64,000 nt of DNA, taken from assembly GCF_901709675.1 (NCBI RefSeq), contig NC_051108.1, forward strand, positions 4,188,631 to 4,252,630. The letters run 5' to 3'. This DNA is from Syngnathus acus. Its lineage: Eukaryota > Chordata > Actinopteri > Syngnathiformes > Syngnathidae. Positions within the stretch are counted from its first letter, which is position 1. Every line of letters starts with the position of its first letter. This document shows positions 1 through 10,496 of this stretch, piece after piece. The translations under genes were made by a program, and so were the position numbers. A model generated the notes under the pieces. The model did not search any database. It saw only the letters and a program-made list of their open reading frames with translations, and had not been told where the DNA came from.

Positions 1-1246
1 TCTGCCCCCCCAAAACACTTTCACTCCATTTTAAACGTAGATATTCCTACTCCCATCGACAAAACTACCATGCCTTGTGCAAAAATAACCAACTAAACGA
101 TAATCGAGCGATAATATATCAAACGTGAAATTTTCAAGGCTGTCGAGCTGCTCCGTAAAATGGCTTCCACGTCTCCCCTCTGCGTCTCCTCTTCTGTCCC
201 TCCTCCCTCGCTGCTGCTGGTTTTATACCGCCATATTGGCTCTCTATATAGACTGGCCGGGATGGGAAGGTGCTACTCGACGCTACGTCACCGACTAAGC
301 TTATAAACGCCAGACTGCTTTAAATAGTGGAGGAGCAGCCCGGGCCGAGGAGGGGAGGGAAGGAGAGTTCCGACGGCCCGTGTTGTCGCCCTCGTAGAGT
401 CGCTGTTTTGTTTATACCAAAAAGGAATGCGGCCATTTTGCATGCTTTTGCTATCAGCGCGGTGGCCAAATATCAAAACGAACGTTTACGAACCGTTTAC
501 GAAGACGTCGTTACTGCAGTTGACAAACTATTTCATTTAGTTGTGGGTGCCAAAGTGAATATTTGGAAAGTTAATGCATTGTGCAATCACCTTTGTCGAT
601 GTTTTTTTTTTTTTTTTAATTTGGTGTGATATTTGAGGATGAACCTAAAATACACTAACTTTCATATGTGAACGGAATATATGTACTACTGCAATGCTTT
701 AAAGCATAGGTGTCAAATTCAAGGCCCAGGGGCCAGATACGGCCCACCACATCATTTTATGTGGCCCGCAAAGACAAATTTTGCATCAACTTTGTGTCAT
801 TACATGACAAACTGCCTTCACTTTTTAAAAATAGAGATATTGCTAGCATTTTTTTATTGCCATTCATCTTATTAAACTATGTGTTTACCAGTTTCTGATT
901 TCAACACTAGTTATTAGTTTGTCGTGTAGCCTATACTGTAAATAATATAAGGCGTTAACAGTCATAATGGCCCTCTGAGGGAAACCATGACCTCAATGCG
1001 GCCCGCAACAAAATGACTTTGACACCCCTGTTTTAAAGGATAGTTCTTCAGCAATTTCAACATTAAAAGTTAATTTGTCTGTGATTATTTAAATAAAAAA
1101 TTGCCACGTGGACTGAAAATACCATCACATGTGCTCAGGTTGTGGTCTTTGTAAAGCCAGAAATCCAAATAAAGCTCTTTAATGTCCTATCATAGAGTCT
1201 AACAGTGTGGTTGCAGTGTGTCATTTTTGTTTTTGCTTCCTTACAG
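1..1246 (+). promoter_or_regulatory. Probable gtf2a1 promoter / 5' region, then intron 1
   Basis: The first 160 bases are AT-rich. Bases 160-500 are unusually rich in CpG for this window and hold promoter-like elements: a YY1-type CCGCCATATTG at 228-238, a TATA-like TATATA at 245-250, a second YY1-like GGCCATTTTG at 431-440, and a CRE-like TACGTCAC near 284. Exon 2 of gtf2a1 begins at 1247, so this is either the promoter plus exon 1 or, less likely, intron 1 of a gene that starts outside the window. I could not find a coding exon matching the usual short TFIIA start (Met-Ala followed by Ser/Asn-rich residues). One weak candidate is the ATG at 165, whose frame stays open and could splice in phase 0 near 219 to give about 20 residues. 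A hAT MITE occupies 705-1030. Confidence 0.5.
705..1030. mobile_element. hAT-type MITE, copy 1 (family A)
   Basis: The ends are inverted copies of a CAGGGGTGTCAAACTC-type terminal repeat (left end CATAGGTGTCAAATTC). The flanks are the near-identical 8-mers CTTTAAAG (697-704) and TTTTAAAG (1031-1038), consistent with a hAT target-site duplication. There is no coding capacity. Related copies lie at 11393, 52028 and 59931. Confidence 0.8.
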
Positions 1247-4200
1247 CCTAAACTGTACAAGACTGTGATTGAGGATGTGATCAATGAGGTGCGAGAGTTG
1301 TTCCTGGATGAGGGCGTGGATGAACAAGTTCTTCTGGAGCTAAAAACGGTAACAGTATTTTTGCAACATGCTGCAATAACAACCAAAAAGTGGATTCAAA
1401 AGTTTCGTAAGCAACTCTCAATTTAGCACATTGTGTATTTCTTTGAATAATGATTGTTTCACACATTTCAGCTTTGGGAAAGCAAACTGTTGCAATCCAA
1501 GGCAGTGGAGGGTTTCCATACTGAGGAACAGGCAGCCCTGCAGGCCGTGCAGCATCAGCAGCAACAATCATCCCAGCAGCAAGTTCAACAGGGTCAGCAG
1601 GTGACACAGCATACACAAGCCCAGCAAGTCATTCTGCCTCCCCAGCAGCAGCAAGGTTGGTTCAGTAGAATTACAACTTCCGGTAGAAAGTTTATTTGTA
1701 TTTCTTCTCAACGTTTTAAAGTACTCTGGTCGAAATATCAGATGATGTCTTTTGACCGCAATTGTCTTCTGCAGCTCCCCAGCAGCAAGTCATTGTACCC
1801 GATTCCAAGATTCTGCAGCATATGACAACAACGGGCATGGCAAGTAGTAAACACACAAGTGAACAACAGACACATTGGTGTACTGCAGTGGTGTGTGTGA
1901 TTCTTCACAAAACACTGCACCCATATTCTGTGCTAAGTAGGCAGCTAAATTAGTTACGAAGGGAGTGGCATGCATTTTTGCATTTGCGGCTTTTCGTTTT
2001 GGCACACAATTAAGAGCAGCACATTGTCACTTGTTGTTTACTGAATTCTAAAATGATCCTATCGTTTGGTTGTTGGTCGTGTGATTGCATCTAACTGTTA
2101 AATGCACACTGTTGTTGTTTTTTTAGAGTGCGGCAGCTACTCAAGCTGCCCTTGCTTTGCCAACTGGGGTCACACCATACCCACAGCTCATCACTAGTTC
2201 AGGTAAATGCCACAGGTCACATGTTTTCATCCATATAGGCTGCATCATGAATGATACAAATGTCTTGTGGTGTTGTGGTTCTTCAGGTCAGTTTGTGCAA
2301 GTTTTGCGTACACCCAACGGAGCTCAGTATATCATCCAGCAGCCACCGCAGCCCATCCTCCTGCAGCAGCAGATGCAACCGGGCTCAGTGCAGGCTCCAG
2401 TCATACAGCAGGTACATCAAATGACTCGCTGCTTGTGCCAGTTCTCGCTGTCTGCAATTAAATTATTGATTTTTATCAACCTGACTTGTTGCATTCACTA
2501 TATCCAAGGTCTTGGCTCCTCTACAAGGAGGCATTCCTCAGCAAACAGGAGTCATCATCCAGCAGCCACAGATTGTCTTAGGTCCTGGAAATAAAGTTCA
2601 AGTCAACACGCAGGTCAGCATGCTGAAAGTATTTTTTTGTTCCCCTTTGTAATTCAGGTTCCTGGTTTCTTTATCGGCATTAGCATACTTTGATCTCAGC
2701 TCAACTGCTGTCCTTGTTGGGTCTTCCCGTCCTGTTAGGTGACGCAGGCTGCCACGATGGCGCCTCAACAAGGTCAAGCAGCCCAGATTCAACAGGTTCA
2801 GCAGGCCCAGGGTGCAGCAGTGCCACAGGCCCAGGTGCAGAGCCAGCCTCAGCAGGCAGCCCCGGGGCAACCGCAGCCTCCCATGATGCTGCAGGTGGAC
2901 GGCGCCGGAGACACCTCGTCAGATGAAGACGAGGATGAGGAAGAGGAGTATGATGATGACCTTGAAGAGGAGAAAGACAAGGACGCGGGAGAAGATGGGC
3001 AAGTTGAGGAGGTGAGCGGAGTACCCGTCGCCTTTTGTGGCAGTCCATTGCTGGTTGCTCATGATTTATTTTTTTTGCCTTTTTAGAAATCACTGAACAG
3101 CGACGACGATGTCAGTGACGCGGAAGACCACGAGCTGTTTGACACAGAGAATGTAGTTGTGTGCCAGTATGACAAGGTGAGTGATGATGGTGGCTTGCAG
3201 TAACCAACACATGCCAGCATTCGGCTGGATAATCGTACAAATATCAAACAATAATTTGCACTGCTGGCCACGGTAGTCTGTCAAATATTATAATGCTAAC
3301 CGGTGTGGAGTATTATTTGAAGTGCTCATAGTGGGAACGCAAACACACAAGTCAATATTGACCACTAGCATACCATAACTGATGAATTTTGTTCGTTTGG
3401 TCCTTTCAAATCTTGGGGATTTTTCCATTACCGTAATTTCCGGACCGTCAGGCGCAGTCTCAATGAACAGCTCTGTTTTTGGAAATGTCCATCGGGTGCA
3501 CCAGGTTGCATTACTGCACATTAAGGAAAGCCAACCAGTCCAGCAAATAGAATTTTGTCGAATTTTTTTTGCCATCGAATGGTGATCTAAAAGAATGCAA
3601 CAAGCTCAGTTCGAAGCGACCACACTTGGCAAGCCTACCACCAGTTTCCTCTGCAGACGTGCAAGCAAAATTACATCACTGCTAATATTCAAGTATCAGA
3701 GTAAGTGCATAGACTTTGTTACACATGTTGTAGTCCGGCAAATTTGTGAGTGGGTAATATAATTACTACGCCTACTATTTTATTTATGAATGTATGTCGA
3801 CGTGAATATAGATCATATATCTATATATTTTTGGAATATTTGAAATGATTGAACACTGGCTCTTTAAGATTGCATTTTTTCTAATTAATTAGACAATTAG
3901 TTTCTAATTAGTAATTATTTGTAGAGATATCTAAAGTACTGTGTTTTTTGGACAGTTAGGAGAGTAACTAGGAAAGAATTGAAAATAAAGATGACAAACT
4001 GAAAAACGGACGGGCAGTTTACAAATGCGGTCACGTGACAGCCGTGACGTCCCCATCGCAGTCTCGACAACCTCTCTCGACTTATTCCGCAGATTCACAG
4101 AAGTAAGAACAAATGGAAATTTCACCTGAAGGACGGAATCATGAATCTGAACGGGAGAGACTACGTCTTCTCCAAAGCCATCGGGGACGCCGAGTGGTGA
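1247..4200 (+). CDS. gtf2a1: TFIIA alpha/beta subunit (general transcription factor IIA subunit 1), exons 2-10
   Basis: TFIIA binds TBP on promoter DNA in the nucleus and stabilises the pre-initiation complex. Exons read: 1247-1348, 1472-1655, 1775-1839, 2127-2202, 2287-2411, 2509-2613, 2739-3011, 3087-3176 and 4093-4200. All junctions are in frame and give 375 residues plus a stop. The N-terminal four-helix-bundle region starts PKLYKTVIEDVINEVREL and continues to the conserved LWESKLLQSKAVEGFHTEEQ. A long Gln-rich linker follows in exons 3-8. Exon 8 carries the Taspase-1 type cleavage motif QVDG just before a strongly acidic stretch. The C-terminal beta-barrel part ends in NGRDYVFSKAIGDAEW. 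The total length suits the family (human 376). Exon 1, expected to add about ten residues, is not identified. The intron after 1839 appears to be GC-AG. The gene is convergent with tshr. Confidence 0.95.
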
Positions 4201-5780
4201 AGACAAAGCCGAGCAACAGGAGCAGGAACTCTGTTACTCCTCCTATCCAGTTAATGGACAATATCAATATCCTTCCATAACCTGTGACTGGATTTGATTG
4301 CAGGAAGCTTATAGAGTCTTTAAGAACTCCAACATAGGACCGCGAGGTTCTTTGCTACAAACCGGATGTCACCGGTCGCACTCGGCAAGCGGGATGAGAA
4401 ACCGACAGCGAAAGGGAACGTTTGCCCTCCTTTTTGTTTCTCAGCCTTTTTCGATTTCCCCCCCGAGTGAATTTCCCACACATCATTTCACAAGATGCAC
4501 GTGTCAGAAGTGTGCTGACATGGAAAAGTGTGTCGATGCACTGCTAAGTTGATAGACAGCTTCAGCTTGTCTGCACTGAAGTCCAAACTTAAGATTGTTG
4601 CCTTTCCATTTGCCAGAATCAACTTTTTGGCCTCACTTTTTCTTTTTAGTCATTCTTGGAATTTCTGTCACAGGTTTTTGGGAAAAAGGTGCTTCACCTG
4701 TCATTGTTTTAAAACATTTCTTTTAAATTGAAGGGTTATACCGAAGAAGTTAAAATGACTCAAATAATTTATAGCTGTATGAAAAGGCATTCTTTTAAAT
4801 CTAACAATGATTCCAAATCTTTTCTTCCATCCCCCTTTTTTCAGATTTTTTTATTTTTTTTTTGTAGCGTCATTCCACAAAAATAGAAACAGAGCCATGG
4901 CTGAAGTAATTGCATCTGTCGTGTTTTGTAAATTGAGCAGCCTTCAGTTTATTGATAAGCGTGTGTGCGTATGCTTAAAGCAGTCAAGTTCATCCACTCT
5001 ACATGTGCGTTTGTCAATTGCATCACTGAGCTCCCCAAAAAGTCAGTTGCCACCTTTTAGTTCATCAGTGACGCTATTTTCTATTTATTCATAAAAGTAG
5101 AAGTTGTTTTTTTCTGATCCGCGCCAAACTGTGCTCTTACAATCAAATAAGTGTTCCTTTTTTTTTTTTTTTTTCCTGTTGGCTGAACAAAGTTCACGTG
5201 ACATTGTTCCCAATCAATATGATGTCTCTTTTGTGTTTTTAGTCTTGACTTTTAAGCAAGCATGTTTTTGATTGAGAGGATTTCAAATTTGGTGAGAAGG
5301 AGGGGGAGTGCGTTCTTGTAAAAATGTTTTTAGTGACCTTTTGCGGAATTACGAAATGTTTTTTGGGTGGGGTGGGGGGGGGCCTTCGATCTTAATTGGC
5401 TTCTTAGTGGGCCCCACAAATTTATATTGTGAATACAACCTTAAGAAGGAAGCAAGACAATGTTCTTATTTTTGTGTTCATGTGAGCAACCTTGATGTCT
5501 TTCACTATTTAAGCAAGTCCAAAAAAAAGGTTTGTTGCAACAAAAATCAAGTCATTGATTTTATTCAGTAGCTCTGTGTGGATTACGGCTCCTAGAGGAG
5601 ATTCATGGTTGTTCCCACATAATGTAACTTGAGTGTTGAGTGTGCCTTTTTGATTTGTACTCCTGCTTTTCTTGTACTACCCAAAAATGTTATGTCACCT
5701 TTGCTCTGTTTTGACTTCTAATAGCTGTTGAAATGTATTGTTCAATGAAACATTTTATAATAAATTACCTTTGGAACCAA
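4201..5780 (+). other. gtf2a1: gtf2a1 3' UTR
   Basis: This is AT-rich, T-tract-rich sequence directly after the stop codon, with no splice or coding signal. It ends at a canonical poly(A) signal, AATAAA at 5759-5764, within ATAATAAATTACC. About 1.5 kb of 3' UTR is plausible for this gene. The exact cleavage site is inferred. Confidence 0.6.
5759..5764 (+). terminator. Poly(A) signal of gtf2a1
   Basis: AATAAA lies about 1.56 kb after the gtf2a1 stop, followed by T/G-rich sequence. It is the first well-placed signal and is taken as the transcript end. Confidence 0.55.
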
Positions 5781-6340
5781 ATACAGAAATTTTGATTTTG
5801 CAAATGTTTCCAAAATTATATTTTGGGGTGTGCATAGAATTGCATTTAATGGTCCATTTTTTTTTGCTAGTATTTATAATATAATATTAAATAGCACTTA
5901 AGTGTCACTTTCAACTGAATTGAGAATTCAGCAGAACAACAAATTTATATTGAAGTATGAAGGCAATGTGGTTAATTTTTTTTCCATAATTTTTAATGCT
6001 TCTCAATCTTTTACATTTCTATAGCATGCTTTCGTTAAAATCCTCAGGATAAAAAAAAAAAGAATCATTTATAAAGCATATTTCCTGTCATAGTAAAGTT
6101 GGCCCATTTTAGCAATGATCTGCCTTAATAATTATTGTACTTAAAAAAAAAAAACACATGAAACATACCAGAACAGTGTAAACATTTTGTAACATTGGAT
6201 TGTATCTATTATTTATATTTATTTCTCGTCACTCCTGGACTCCAAACACAAGAACTCCATGCTTGCCGCCAACCTCCCATCAAATCCACATTTCTTACCA
6301 ACTAATATTAATATTAAAAATATTAAATATTAAATTAAAT
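5781..6340. other. Intergenic AT-rich spacer
   Basis: This is low-complexity AT-rich DNA with A and T runs. It ends in an ATTAAATATTAAA-type microsatellite (about 6302-6346) that abuts the tail of the neighbouring SINE. No coding or RNA signal was seen. Confidence 0.6.
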
Positions 6341-6640
6341 ATTAAAGTCCCAATGATCGTCACACACACACCTGGGTGTGGTGAAATTTGTCCTCTGCAT
6401 TTAACCCATCCCCGTGTGATTTTAATCCATCCCCTGGGGGAGAGGGGAGCAGTGAGCAGCAGCGGTGCCGCGCTCGGGAATCAGTTGGTGATCTAACCCC
6501 CCAATTCCAACCCTTAATGCTGAGTGCCAAGCAAGGAGGTAATGGGTCCCATTTTTATAGTCTTTGGTATGACCCGGCCGGGGTTTGAACCCACAACCTT
6601 CCAGTCTCAGGGCGGACACTCTACCACTAGGCCACTGAGC
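6341..6640 (-). mobile_element. tRNA-derived SINE (minus orientation)
   Basis: Read on the minus strand, the head has RNA polymerase III promoter boxes like those of a tRNA: an A-box TAGTGGTAGAGTGTCC near 6615-6630 and a B-box GGTTCAAACCC near 6581-6592. A body follows, then a conserved tail (GGTGTGTGTGTGACGATCAT region). It ends in an AT-rich simple repeat of the kind found at SINE 3' ends. The secondary structure is not that of a functional tRNA, so this is a retroposon. The family resembles widespread teleost SINEs, but I cannot name it. Confidence 0.75.
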
Positions 6641-7040
6641 TGTAATCCACCGTCTGCATGCCATGTGGGCCTCCCCTCCCTCCTAATTCCCAATCCAAAC
6701 CCCCTGATAAAATCCCTTGCGTATTTCTTTGTGGGTAATCATTGCCTGAAGGTGTGGTGCCGTCTGGGATTATAGCTGAATCAGGAACTACGGTCCTCGC
6801 TTATATAATAGGGCTTGAGGTTGGCTGTCACTTCTCCGTTATATCAAGTATGGTATCACAAAGGCTTTTTATTCAGGTTTGCTGAAGGAAAAATGTCTGA
6901 AGAGTCCTTGTGATGAAGTGTGGGTCCTTATGTTATTTGTGGCTAAATCTGCTGGTCTTAGAATGAGGCCTCATGGGTATCGGAGACATTTTCTGCTTAC
7001 CTGGCCTACCTGACGACTCTGGGTGGGCCTCTCTTTAAGA

Positions 7041-7437
7041 ACCAGATGTACAGAACTCCAAATATAAACTTTGAAGCTGCCAGGTAAAACAGTAGATGTA
7101 AAATCCAAACGTTTTTACTTCTCCCCCGTCTTCCAAAGGCCCTTACTGATATCCACTTTGTGGTTTGCTCCTCGACTTTGTAAAGAGGCAGCAACTTGAC
7201 CCTGCAAGAGTGTTGTCCATGCCTGTTGGCCCGTGGAGTAGTGCAAGGGAATGACGTCATAAATAGAGGGATTTGATGTTCCCAAGGAACAAGAGCTGCA
7301 TGGTTAGTCGAAAAATCACAACCGCTTTTGGAGCCATCACGGCGAGAGTAAATCTCCCAGTACTGATTGGTTTGAAAGCACTCCAACTTCTCTGCAGGAA
7401 AGTAATCTGGTGTCAGGGGATCAACATAGTCCAGTTT
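7041..7437 (-). CDS. Unrecognised candidate exon pair (possible small gene)
   Basis: On the minus strand, 7437 to 7147 is a 97-codon open stretch preceded by CAG and followed by a strong donor, GTAAGG. It is in phase 0 at both ends. After a 67-nt intron, an acceptor (TTTTACCTGGCAG) leads into a short open stretch that stops near 7041, in the same frame. The protein opens KLDYVDPLTPDYFPAEKLE and has sections such as YWEIYSRRDGSKSG and MTSFPCTTPRANRHGQHS. It is rich in Tyr, Pro, Trp and His, which is not low-complexity noise. That style is reminiscent of ciliary microtubule inner proteins, but I recognise no family. No upstream exon or start codon was found. It could be the end of an unannotated gene, an exonised relic, or chance. 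Confidence 0.35.
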
Positions 7438-8262
7438 CTGACCCAATCATTTGAAGTAAAGGCTCGGATAGACTTAGAAAATCAGAGAGGAAGCCAAAGT
7501 GAAAATAAATCCAGTTATTATTAGGCGGATATTTGAGTGTGGTTTGTTTGTTTGCAGGATTTGAAAAGAAACAAAAATGCAATTGATCGACATCATGAAC
7601 CAAAGAAATACTAACGGAATCAGTGGTCAAATGGAATCAGTCGTCAAATATCTGTGAATAATTGAAATTCCATAAATATCTGGATTGGTCTTCCTTTCCA
7701 GGAAAGCTGAAAAAATGTCACCTTGCAAATGAAATGCTAACCAGATGTTAGGCTGCTCCCGTCTGGCATTGTAGTAATAACTTTGAGCGCTCTCAGTAAG
7801 TACAAATCTAGTCAGTAGAACTAGATTTGTTTAGGTCACTTGTAAAAGAGGATGGGAAAATATCATATACTGGAAAAACAATCATAACATTCTAAAGTAG
7901 AGGCCCTGACAGAATATGTTGGTGTGGTTTTTTTTTTTTTACCTGTGTGCAATTACTAGAAAATGGCTAATAATGAGGATAAACATTTTAAAAAATGGAT
8001 GATTGGATTAACAATTGCATTTGTTTACCAAGCAGATATAAACTATCTGTCATATTATGTAGCGGATGAAGTTCATGGTACTAACTGTATCTTAAATCTG
8101 GAAGTTGTATTACCACGGAAATAAATAATCAATAATAATTCATGGGAATAAATTTAAAGAATGTAATTTTTTTTACTGTAATGTCAGAAGATACTATATT
8201 TGCAATACATATCTGAACAAAAATACAATGATATGACACCAAATAAAGATTTAAGTTTGTAA
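7438..8262. other. Intergenic spacer
   Basis: AT-rich DNA without recognised repeats. If the candidate gene at 7041-7437 is real, its upstream exons would lie here on the minus strand, but none could be defended. Confidence 0.4.
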
Positions 8263-8599
8263 TACAGTGATCCCTCGCTACTTCGCGTTTGGTTTATCGC
8301 GGCTTCACGACATTGCGGATTTTTTTCCCAAATTAAAAAAACATTTAATAGTCCAAATAAAACTTCTAAATTGAGGAAACATGTGTCTAACCTTTAGGAC
8401 AATGTAGTATTGCTCCAAATGTTCGTTTACATTCTTTAAGAAGTCCGTTTCCGCGTGTTAGCACGATCGCGAAATAGCATCTTTCCGCTAACTCGTTAGC
8501 CTGCCCAGTACTTCTTGTTGATGCCCGTATTTCGCGGATTTCACTTATCGCGGGTGCTTTTTGGAACCAATTATCCGTGAAAAACGAGGGATTACTGTA
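8263..8599. mobile_element. Pogo/Tigger-like MITE, copy 1
   Basis: The ends are inverted (CAGTGATCCCTCGCTAC... and ...GAGGGATTACTG), flanked by TA on both sides, as expected for Tc1/mariner-pogo targets. An internal subterminal section with TTGGAACCAA and repeated CGCGG / TTATCGCGG is typical of Tigger-type ends. It is non-coding. A second copy in the opposite orientation is at 16344-16673. Confidence 0.75.
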
Positions 8600-9067
8600 T
8601 CATAAGAAGCGAGTAGTTTTTTCAAAAGAATCATGCGAAACAATCTTAAAAAATAGATTCTATGAGAATAGGCGTATAAAATTTCATAAAATCATTCATC
8701 TTGCCTGTTACAGTGATCAATATTGAACACAATAAACCATTAAAAGTGCAATTGTGACAGAAATTACATTAGCCAACATTACGGTTGGAAAATGCAATGA
8801 GTCCCGATCATTTGAATTCTCCTTCTGCTGTGTGCCTCAATAACAAGGTCTCACAGTCAAAGAGATGAGGTCAAAGTCATACTTCAGTGACACTTGATAT
8901 TCTCCACCAACTGGAACCGTAAAATCCTCGCAGCTCAAATTGTGAAAACAGCTGAAGTTGGAATGGAAGCCCGCCGGAGCGCTCTGTTAAATATTCAAAC
9001 AGATCCGCCGGCAAACGCTTCAAGGCCTCGACGTCTCTTCCTCTGAGAGCTCCGGCTGGTGTTTAGC
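8600..9067 (-). other. tshr 3' flank / presumed 3' UTR
   Basis: Sequence immediately 3' of the tshr stop on the minus strand. No canonical AATAAA on that strand was found in this stretch, so the transcript end is unresolved. No other gene was seen. Confidence 0.4.
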
Positions 9068-10496
9068 TCACGTCTTCAGGTTCTGGTTGTCTTCAAGGTT
9101 TGCCTGCTGGCCGACCACCGGATGGTATGAAGACGAGGAGGATTTCTTCTGGAGAATAGTTGCATTTTTCTGACCTGGACTTCTTCCGTTTCGCAACTTG
9201 TCTTTGTCTTTTCGGATTTGGGATGTCCCACTGCTGCCTTTAGAAGAAACCGTCTGACCTCTGAACAGTTGAGCCTGACGTTGGCACAGACCGATTTTAC
9301 TGAGAAGAATGAACACATCCCCTCTGAAGGCTTTGGTGAAGATAGCGTAAAGAAATGGGTTGGCACATGAGTTGAGTGGGTAGAAGAGCACCAACAATAT
9401 CTTCGAGTTGGAGACGGTGATGAGCGGCTGGTCCAACACTGCCGACATGGCGTAGAAGGAAATCGGTGCCATGCAGAGAAAGTCAGTAAAGATGAGGACC
9501 GCCATGCGTTTGGCTATGTTGGTATCTTTAGATCCGGAACGATATTGCGGATTGTGAACGGCGCAGTAAATCTTGACGTAGCAAGCGCAGATGACAAGAA
9601 AAGCCATGACGTTGAGGACAAGCACAGATATGACATAAACCAGAGCTTCTGTGGTTTGGATGTCCATCGGGAGACAGATGCTGACTTTCTGGTAGCTGCT
9701 AACTCCTACGAGTGGGAGCAGCGCCAGCAGGAAGCAGAAGATCCAACCCCCTAGCATAACCGCAGCCGCGTGGTGAAGATGCAACTTACGATCCAGCCGC
9801 ATCGCAAACGTGATGGCGTACCACCTCTCGAGGGTTATCACAGTCAACGTGTAGACAGACAGCTCGCTGGAAAACACGGTGAAGAACCCAGCGAGAGCGC
9901 AGCCAGGGCCCGTCTGCCAGTCGATGGCGTGGTTGAAGTACTCCGCTCGCGTGTGGAGATCCACCGAGGCGATGAGCAGCAAGTAAATCCCCATGCAGAG
10001 ATCGGCGAAGGCCAGGTGGCACATGAGGAAACGTGACACGGAGAGTTTGTAGTGGCTGGTGAGCAGCACCAGGAGCACCACCACGTTCCCCAGAACTGCC
10101 AGCAGGCTTACAAACCACACAGACACCCGCAGGAAGGCAAAGCCCATGATGTCCTCACAAGGGTTGAACTCATCAGGCACCGGCGCACACATCACCTCCT
10201 CCCCCTCGTCGCACAACACCACGTAATCGTAACGATTATCAAAATCTTCGCTTGGATCCTCTTGAGGGTTCATGAGCGTTTCTCCAAAACCCACATCCTC
10301 ATCCGGATGGCCACCAAAGTAGGCGTGGTAGTGCAAACTGCCGTGAAAGCCGTCTCGGTCGTCGTTGGGTTCCTCTGGGATGTCTACGGGGCCTTGGAGG
10401 GAAGCCGTGTGGAGCGGCGCTACAGAACGCTTCTGATGCTGGTCAGCATCATTCTGGAGGAATGCTGTCAGGTTGCAGAGGATGTACTCCCTAAAT
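9068..10496 (-). other. tshr: tshr exon 10 (hinge end, seven-helix domain, C-tail)
   Basis: A single 1,429-nt exon encodes residues 291-766. The acceptor is TTTTTCAG immediately before 10496. It begins [12 protein letters not shown], including an NLT glycosylation site, and runs through the transmembrane domain to a Ser/Lys-rich tail ending QNLKT. The tail differs from the mammalian one, which is usual for fish. One large terminal exon is the rule for glycoprotein-hormone receptors. Confidence 0.97.

Noticed and set aside
1844-1849. GT donor (GTAGTA) for gtf2a1 exon 4
   Set aside because: It shifts the reading frame of the following conserved exon, while the GC donor at 1840 keeps it.
3425-3490. 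Possible tenth ACCGTATTTTCC MITE in gtf2a1 intron 9
   Set aside because: Only a short stretch (CCGTAATTTCCGGACCGTCAGGCGCA) is similar and no second end is found, so it is too degraded to list.
6581-6640. tRNA gene suggested by A- and B-box sequences
   Set aside because: No cloverleaf or anticodon arm can be formed. The boxes belong to a SINE head with a SINE-type body and tail.
6960-7083. Plus-strand exon reading EASWVSETFSAYLAYLTTLGG with a GTAAAA donor
   Set aside because: It overlaps the minus-strand candidate, which has better splice signals and a longer open stretch. No partner exon was found on the plus strand.
7252-7259. Perfect CRE TGACGTCA followed by a TATA-like ATAAATAG
   Set aside because: It lies inside the minus-strand candidate exon and has no plus-strand gene downstream within reach. 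Treated as coincidence.
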